Assembly (NCBI GenBank): GCA_002412775.1
Contig: DHVT01000025.1
Location: 124,001 to 188,000 of the forward strand
DNA from: Firmicutes bacterium UBA5201
GTDB taxonomy: Bacteria; Bacillota; Clostridia; Peptostreptococcales; Acidaminobacteraceae
Length of the DNA: 64,000 nucleotides
Reading direction: 5' to 3'
Position numbers and translations under genes: made by a program. Below the pieces are notes generated by a model. The model worked only from the letters and a program-made list of their open reading frames with translations. It made no database searches and was not told the origin of the DNA. Positions within the stretch are counted from its first letter, which is position 1, and each line of letters begins with the position of its first letter. Below are positions 59,719-64,000 of the stretch, one piece after another.

Positions 59719-60720
59719 ATGGCGCAAATGTTTTATGAGGATTCGTGTGAGTTATCAGTATTCAGTGGAAAGAAAGTTGCAGTATTGGGTTATGGTAGTC
59801 AAGGTCATGCTCATTCACTAAATCTCAAGGAAAGTGGTGTTGATGTCGTAGTGGGATTGTATGAAAACTCCAAAAGCTGGGATTTGGCGCTAAAAGCAGG
59901 ACTGGATGTGAAAGTCAGTGAGGAAGCTGTCAAAGGAGCCGACTTTGTCATGATGCTTTTACCAGATGAAAAGCAGGCAAAAGTCTATAATGATGTGGTG
60001 AGGGGCAATATGAAAAAAGGTGCTGCACTTGTTTTCGCACATGGCTTCAATGTCCACTTCAATCAAATAGTACCTCCTGAGGATGTGGATGTGTTCATGG
60101 TCGCACCTAAAAGTCCAGGGCATCTCGTGAGAAGATTATACACTGAGGGCAATGGCGTACCTGCTCTTTTTGCTGTATACCAAGATGCTACAGGAAACGC
60201 CAGAAAATTCGCGATGGCATATGCTTCTGCAATAGGCTGTGCAAAGGCTGGGATAATAGAAACCACTTTCAAAGAAGAGACAGAGACCGATCTGTTCGGT
60301 GAACAGGCTGTGCTCTGTGGAGGTGTCAGTGAACTGATCAAAGCAGGTTTTGATACTTTGGTAGGTGCTGGATATCAAGAGGAAGTCGCTTACTTCGAAT
60401 GCCTCCATGAACTCAAGTTGATTGTGGATCTGCTCTATGAAGGGGGCTTTGAGCGAATGAGATATTCTGTGAGCGACACCGCAGAATATGGGGATTACAA
60501 AGTCGGAAAGCGGATCATAACTGATGAGACGCGACTCGAGATGAAAAAAGTACTTTCTGAAATACAAAGTGGAGAATTCGCTCAGGCTTGGATCCTTGAA
60601 AACATGGCCAATAGACCGATGTTCAATGCGCGAAGACGCCAAGAAAAAGAACACCCGATGGTGGCAGTTGGAAAGAAACTCAGATCAATGATGAGTTGGC
60701 TGCCAAAACAGGAGGATTAA
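59719..60720 (+). CDS. ilvC: Ketol-acid reductoisomerase
   Basis: Second common enzyme of valine/isoleucine synthesis, Mg- and NAD(P)H-dependent, 333 aa, short class I form. The nucleotide site is LGYGSQGHAHSLNLKESG. The cofactor loop reads GLYENSKSW, with Tyr where most class I enzymes have the NADPH-phosphate-binding Arg (GLREGSKSW). Metal ligands are in EETETDLFGEQAVLCGG and YECLHELK-like FECLHELKLIVD. GGAGGC precedes the ATG at 59719. The next gene starts directly after its stop. Confidence 0.95.
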   Translation: MAQMFYEDSCELSVFSGKKVAVLGYGSQGHAHSLNLKESGVDVVVGLYENSKSWDLALKAGLDVKVSEEAVKGADFVMMLLPDEKQAKVYNDVVRGNMKKGAALVFAHGFNVHFNQIVPPEDVDVFMVAPKSPGHLVRRLYTEGNGVPALFAVYQDATGNARKFAMAYASAIGCAKAGIIETTFKEETETDLFGEQAVLCGGVSELIKAGFDTLVGAGYQEEVAYFECLHELKLIVDLLYEGGFERMRYSVSDTAEYGDYKVGKRIITDETRLEMKKVLSEIQSGEFAQAWILENMANRPMFNARRRQEKEHPMVAVGKKLRSMMSWLPKQED

Positions 60721-62385
60721 ATGCGAAGCCATAATCTGACCAAAGGCATAGAACGTGCCCCACATAGATCGCTGTTAAAAGCTCTGGGATTGACAGAAAA
60801 AGAGATGGGACAACCTTTGATTGGTGTTGTTAGTGCATTCAGTGAGATCGTACCTGGCCATGCCCATCTGAAAAATATCACAGAAGCGGTCAAAGCAGGT
60901 GTCAGAATGAACGGAGGCACTCCACTGGAATTTCCAACGATAGGTGTGTGCGATGGGCTTGCCATGAATCATGAAGGCATGCGGTATTCACTGGCCAGCA
61001 GAGAAGTGATTGCCGATTCGATTGAGATCATGGTGACCGCCCATAGTCTCGATGGCATTGTGCTTGTGCCAAACTGTGACAAAATTGTGCCAGGCATGTT
61101 GATGGCGGCGGCGCGACTCAATCTCCCCACTATCCTCGTCAGTGGTGGCCCTATGCTTGCCGGTGAGACCAATGGAACCATAGTCGATCTCAGCAGCGTA
61201 TTTGAAGCTGTAGGAGCGGTTAAAGCCGGTAAAATGTCAATGGAGACATTATCGGAATACGAAGAAAGCGCATGTCCAACTTGTGGGTCGTGCTCAGGTA
61301 TGTACACAGCGAATTCCATGAATTGCATGACTGAAGCAATCGGAATTGCATTACCGGGAAATGGAACAATACCTGCAGTCTACTCTGAAAGAATCCGACT
61401 GGCAAAGGAAACGGGAATGCGAATAGTTGAGCTGATTAAAGATGATTTCACATGTTCTCAGTTGTTCACGAAAGAATCCTTTCATAATGCACTTAGACTG
61501 GATATGGCACTGGGGTGTTCCACCAATACGATTTTACACCTTACAGCCATAGCACATGAATCCGATGTGCCATTCGATCTCGAATGGGTGAATGCGATCA
61601 GCAGATCCACACCAAACCTTTGTAGACTAAGTCCTGCAGGTCAACATCACATGGAAGATCTTTACAAAGTGGGTGGGCTTCAAACAGTGCTGTATCAACT
61701 CAATGAAGCCGGCCTCCTATATGGAGACAGCCCTACAGTTCAGGGCAACACGCTTAGTGATGGCGTTAAAAAACACAAGAAAAAATCTGTAGACGGTCAA
61801 GTCATCAAAGCGGTTGATGCACCCTATAGTGAATCTGGTGGCATTCAAGTCTTAAGAGGTTCTCTTGCTCCGGGAGGTGCAGTAGTCAAGAAGTCTGCGG
61901 TAGCAGACGCTATGATGAATCATACCGGACCGGCACGTGTGTTTGATGGTGAAACGGCAGCGGTAGAAGCGATACTGAGTGGTCAAATCCATAAAGGGGA
62001 TGTGGTCGTTATTCGATTCGAGGGGCCCAAAGGCGGCCCTGGTATGCCTGAGATGCTCACTCCTACATCAACGCTTGCAGGCATGGGACTTGATAAACAT
62101 GTCGCACTGCTTACGGATGGTAGATTTTCAGGTGCGACGCGAGGTGCGGCCATAGGACACATATCACCAGAAGCCCAAGAGGGTGGTCCTATTGCCCTCA
62201 TAGAGGAAGGTGATCAGATCAGTATCGATATTTCAAAAGGGACACTGGATCATCACCTCACTATAGAGGAAGTTCATGAACGAACACTTGCTTTTAAACC
62301 GAAAGTGCTCAATGTCAAAGGGTATTTGGCTCGATATGTGAGACTCGTGACATCCGCATCAGAAGGAGCCGTGTTCAGAAAATAA
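60721..62385 (+). CDS. ilvD: Dihydroxy-acid dehydratase
   Basis: Fe-S dehydratase making the 2-keto acids of valine and isoleucine, 554 aa. Cluster cysteines are in VPNCDKIVPGM and ESACPTCGSCSGMYTANSMN; the C-terminal substrate region has GPKGGPGMPEMLTPT and DGRFSGATRGAAIGH. The ATG directly abuts the ilvC stop. Confidence 0.97.
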   Translation: MRSHNLTKGIERAPHRSLLKALGLTEKEMGQPLIGVVSAFSEIVPGHAHLKNITEAVKAGVRMNGGTPLEFPTIGVCDGLAMNHEGMRYSLASREVIADSIEIMVTAHSLDGIVLVPNCDKIVPGMLMAAARLNLPTILVSGGPMLAGETNGTIVDLSSVFEAVGAVKAGKMSMETLSEYEESACPTCGSCSGMYTANSMNCMTEAIGIALPGNGTIPAVYSERIRLAKETGMRIVELIKDDFTCSQLFTKESFHNALRLDMALGCSTNTILHLTAIAHESDVPFDLEWVNAISRSTPNLCRLSPAGQHHMEDLYKVGGLQTVLYQLNEAGLLYGDSPTVQGNTLSDGVKKHKKKSVDGQVIKAVDAPYSESGGIQVLRGSLAPGGAVVKKSAVADAMMNHTGPARVFDGETAAVEAILSGQIHKGDVVVIRFEGPKGGPGMPEMLTPTSTLAGMGLDKHVALLTDGRFSGATRGAAIGHISPEAQEGGPIALIEEGDQISIDISKGTLDHHLTIEEVHERTLAFKPKVLNVKGYLARYVRLVTSASEGAVFRK

Positions 62386-62406
62386 GATAGATCAGGAGGA
62401 GTGACA

Positions 62407-64000
62407 ATGAAATTAAGTGGTGCGCAGATCGTAATAGAGTGTCTCAACGCTCAAGAAGTTGAAGCCATATTCGGTTTTCCTGGTGGTGCTGTGATTCCGT
62501 TATATGATGCGCTCTACGACGCGAAGTATCCAATGAAACACTATAGGACATGTCATGAGCAAGGAGCGGTTCATGCGGCTGACGGTTATGCCAGGACTAC
62601 AGGAAAAGTGGGCGTCTGTATTGTCACATCGGGACCTGGAGCCACCAATACCATCACCGGTATTGCAACGGCTTATATGGATTCCGTGCCTCTAGTGATC
62701 ATCACGGGACAAGTGGGAAGACCTTTGTTGGGCAGAGATTCTTTTCAAGAAGTGGATATCACTGCAATGACTCTGACCATAACCAAACATTGTGAAATGG
62801 TAAAGACCGCCAGTCAAATTGAAAGTACACTTATGCGCGCTTTTGAAATAGCAAGGTCGGGTAGACCTGGACCCGTGCTGATCGATATTCCCAAAGATAT
62901 TATGACTCAAGTTGTCGAGTATCGTGGAGAGGTCATGAAACCAAACGCTGTACATCAGGAGTTGGATCATGAAGCGATTCAAGTCGCAATAGAGGCACTT
63001 AAAAACGCAAAAAATCCTGTGATTTTAGCAGGAGGGGGCGTCAGTCATGCAAGTGCCGGTGATGTGTTGAAAGAGTTTGCGATTCGCTCCAATATTCCCG
63101 TTGTCAACACACTTATGGGCAGTGGAGCATTTCCACAAAGCCATCATTTATCTTATGGATTGATTGGGATGCATGGCTCCGTAGTGGCCAATAGCTGCCT
63201 CTCAAACTCTGATGTCATCCTCGCAATCGGGGCGCGCTTCAGCGATCGCGTCATAGGTGCCTCAGAAAAGTTTTGCTCTGGTGCAAAAATTATTCAAATC
63301 GACATAGACATCAATGAAGTCGGGAAAAACAAGGAAATCATGTACCCTATAGTTGGTGATTTGGGGAAAGTTTTGTCAATCTTCAGTGAAAAACTCGATG
63401 GTTTTAGGTGGAAATCCCGTTCAGATGCAGGAAAGAAAAGTGATGTGGACCATAAAGCAAAACAAATGCTCTCAGCGATTAGGCAAACATTTGGTGATGA
63501 AGCAATCGTAGTGACGGAAGTCGGGCAGCATCAAATGTGGACAGCCCAGTATTATGGTTTTGAGAAGACACGAAAGTTCATAACATCCGGTGGACTTGGC
63601 ACAATGGGCTTTGGTCTAGGAGCTGCCATAGGATCCCAAATCGGTAATCCTGAGCAGACAGTTGTCCATATAGCCGGAGACGGTAGCTTCAAGATGAATT
63701 CAAATGAACTGGGAACGGTAAGCAAATACAATATTCCAATCAAGACATTCATTTTCAATAATAATGCTCTAGGTATGGTCAGACAGTGGCAACGTATGTT
63801 TTGTGAATCGAGATTCAGTGAGACAGATGGAGATGATTCCGTTGATTTTGTGAAACTGGCTGAAGCTTATGGTATTGACGGATACAGAGTGTCCACACAA
63901 GAAGAACTTGAGGCCGTTCTGAAGATCATCAAGAACATTAAGCGTCCAGTCGTTGTGGATTGTATCATTGACCATGATGAAAATGTTTATCCGATTATCC
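62407..64000 (+). CDS. ilvB: Acetolactate synthase large subunit (3' end outside window)
   Basis: Thiamine-diphosphate enzyme that makes acetolactate/acetohydroxybutyrate. The frame opens at ATG 62407 after AGGAGGAGTGAC and is open to the window end (531 codons; the family is about 550-570), so only a short C-terminus is missing. It has FGFPGGAVIPLYDAL and the catalytic glutamate in RTCHEQGAVHAADGYAR, the FAD region in LMGSGAFPQSHHLSYGLIGMHG, and the ThDP motif GDGSFKMNSNELGT ending NNNALGMVRQWQ. Its partner is the short ilvN at the head of the operon. Confidence 0.95.
   Translation, partial: MKLSGAQIVIECLNAQEVEAIFGFPGGAVIPLYDALYDAKYPMKHYRTCHEQGAVHAADGYARTTGKVGVCIVTSGPGATNTITGIATAYMDSVPLVIITGQVGRPLLGRDSFQEVDITAMTLTITKHCEMVKTASQIESTLMRAFEIARSGRPGPVLIDIPKDIMTQVVEYRGEVMKPNAVHQELDHEAIQVAIEALKNAKNPVILAGGGVSHASAGDVLKEFAIRSNIPVVNTLMGSGAFPQSHHLSYGLIGMHGSVVANSCLSNSDVILAIGARFSDRVIGASEKFCSGAKIIQIDIDINEVGKNKEIMYPIVGDLGKVLSIFSEKLDGFRWKSRSDAGKKSDVDHKAKQMLSAIRQTFGDEAIVVTEVGQHQMWTAQYYGFEKTRKFITSGGLGTMGFGLGAAIGSQIGNPEQTVVHIAGDGSFKMNSNELGTVSKYNIPIKTFIFNNNALGMVRQWQRMFCESRFSETDGDDSVDFVKLAEAYGIDGYRVSTQEELEAVLKIIKNIKRPVVVDCIIDHDENVYPII

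Overview
The window reads as a chromosomal segment of a low-to-moderate GC, anaerobic, motile Firmicute of class Clostridia. The pointers are: strong AGGAGG-type ribosome binding sites, a clostridial rpoN-cggR-gap-pgk-tpiA-gpmI-eno cluster, T-box leaders, a tetrahydrofolate riboswitch, a membrane pyrophosphatase, CheX, and a thioredoxin with a GCEPC active site of the type described in amino-acid-fermenting clostridia (Eubacterium acidaminophilum / Clostridium litorale relatives). I would guess a Fusibacter/Acidaminobacter-like lineage, but the sequence alone does not settle the genus.

Layout. 1-3306: 3' part of a phosphate operon (pstC partial, pstA, pstB, phoU) with a terminator. 3367-10226: a cysteine-desulfurase-like aminotransferase, a PAS/GGDEF/HD-GYP cyclic-di-GMP enzyme, glnS, a PilZ protein and oligoendopeptidase F, closely packed. 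10241-11172: a tetrahydrofolate riboswitch and folate transporter gene folT. 11271-20110: nth, a large FtsA/PilM-like ATPase, a DUF2225 protein, a histidine phosphatase, uppP, cheX, trmL, a Na/phosphate cotransporter, trxB-trxA. 20412-25519: a BMP-type nucleoside ABC transporter operon. 25560-34400: rpoN and the glycolytic operon under the repressor CggR. 34421-40794: secG, membrane pyrophosphatase, rnr, a HAD phosphatase, smpB and the tmRNA gene ssrA.

40795-about 54040 is an accessory island that begins at the 3' end of ssrA, a classical integration target. It is AT-rich and all its genes lie on the + strand. They are mostly small secreted or membrane proteins, toxin-antitoxin modules (MNT/HepT, a Phd-like antitoxin with a broken toxin, AbiEi/AbiEii) and an ECF-like sigma factor with a decayed anti-sigma partner, several present as intact plus broken copies. 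The gene groups are separated by a family of GC-richer foldback repeats (at least five with recognisable ends, plus partial copies), all in the same orientation. Their ends are the inverted pair GGGAGTCGA/TCGACTCCC, they contain many small hairpins, and some are joined to direct or inverted copies of the tmRNA 3' end. No integrase or transposase is recognisable. This repeat-separated cassette array is the most unusual thing in the window.

54043-64000: two divergent branched-chain amino acid operons share a control region. leuA-leuC-leuD-leuB plus an unlisted 51-aa gene run leftwards behind a T-box whose specifier reads as CUC (Leu). ilvN-ilvC-ilvD-ilvB (ilvB cut by the window end) run rightwards behind a T-box whose specifier reads as AUC (Ile). 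leuA carries an apparent frameshift that separates its last ~37 codons.
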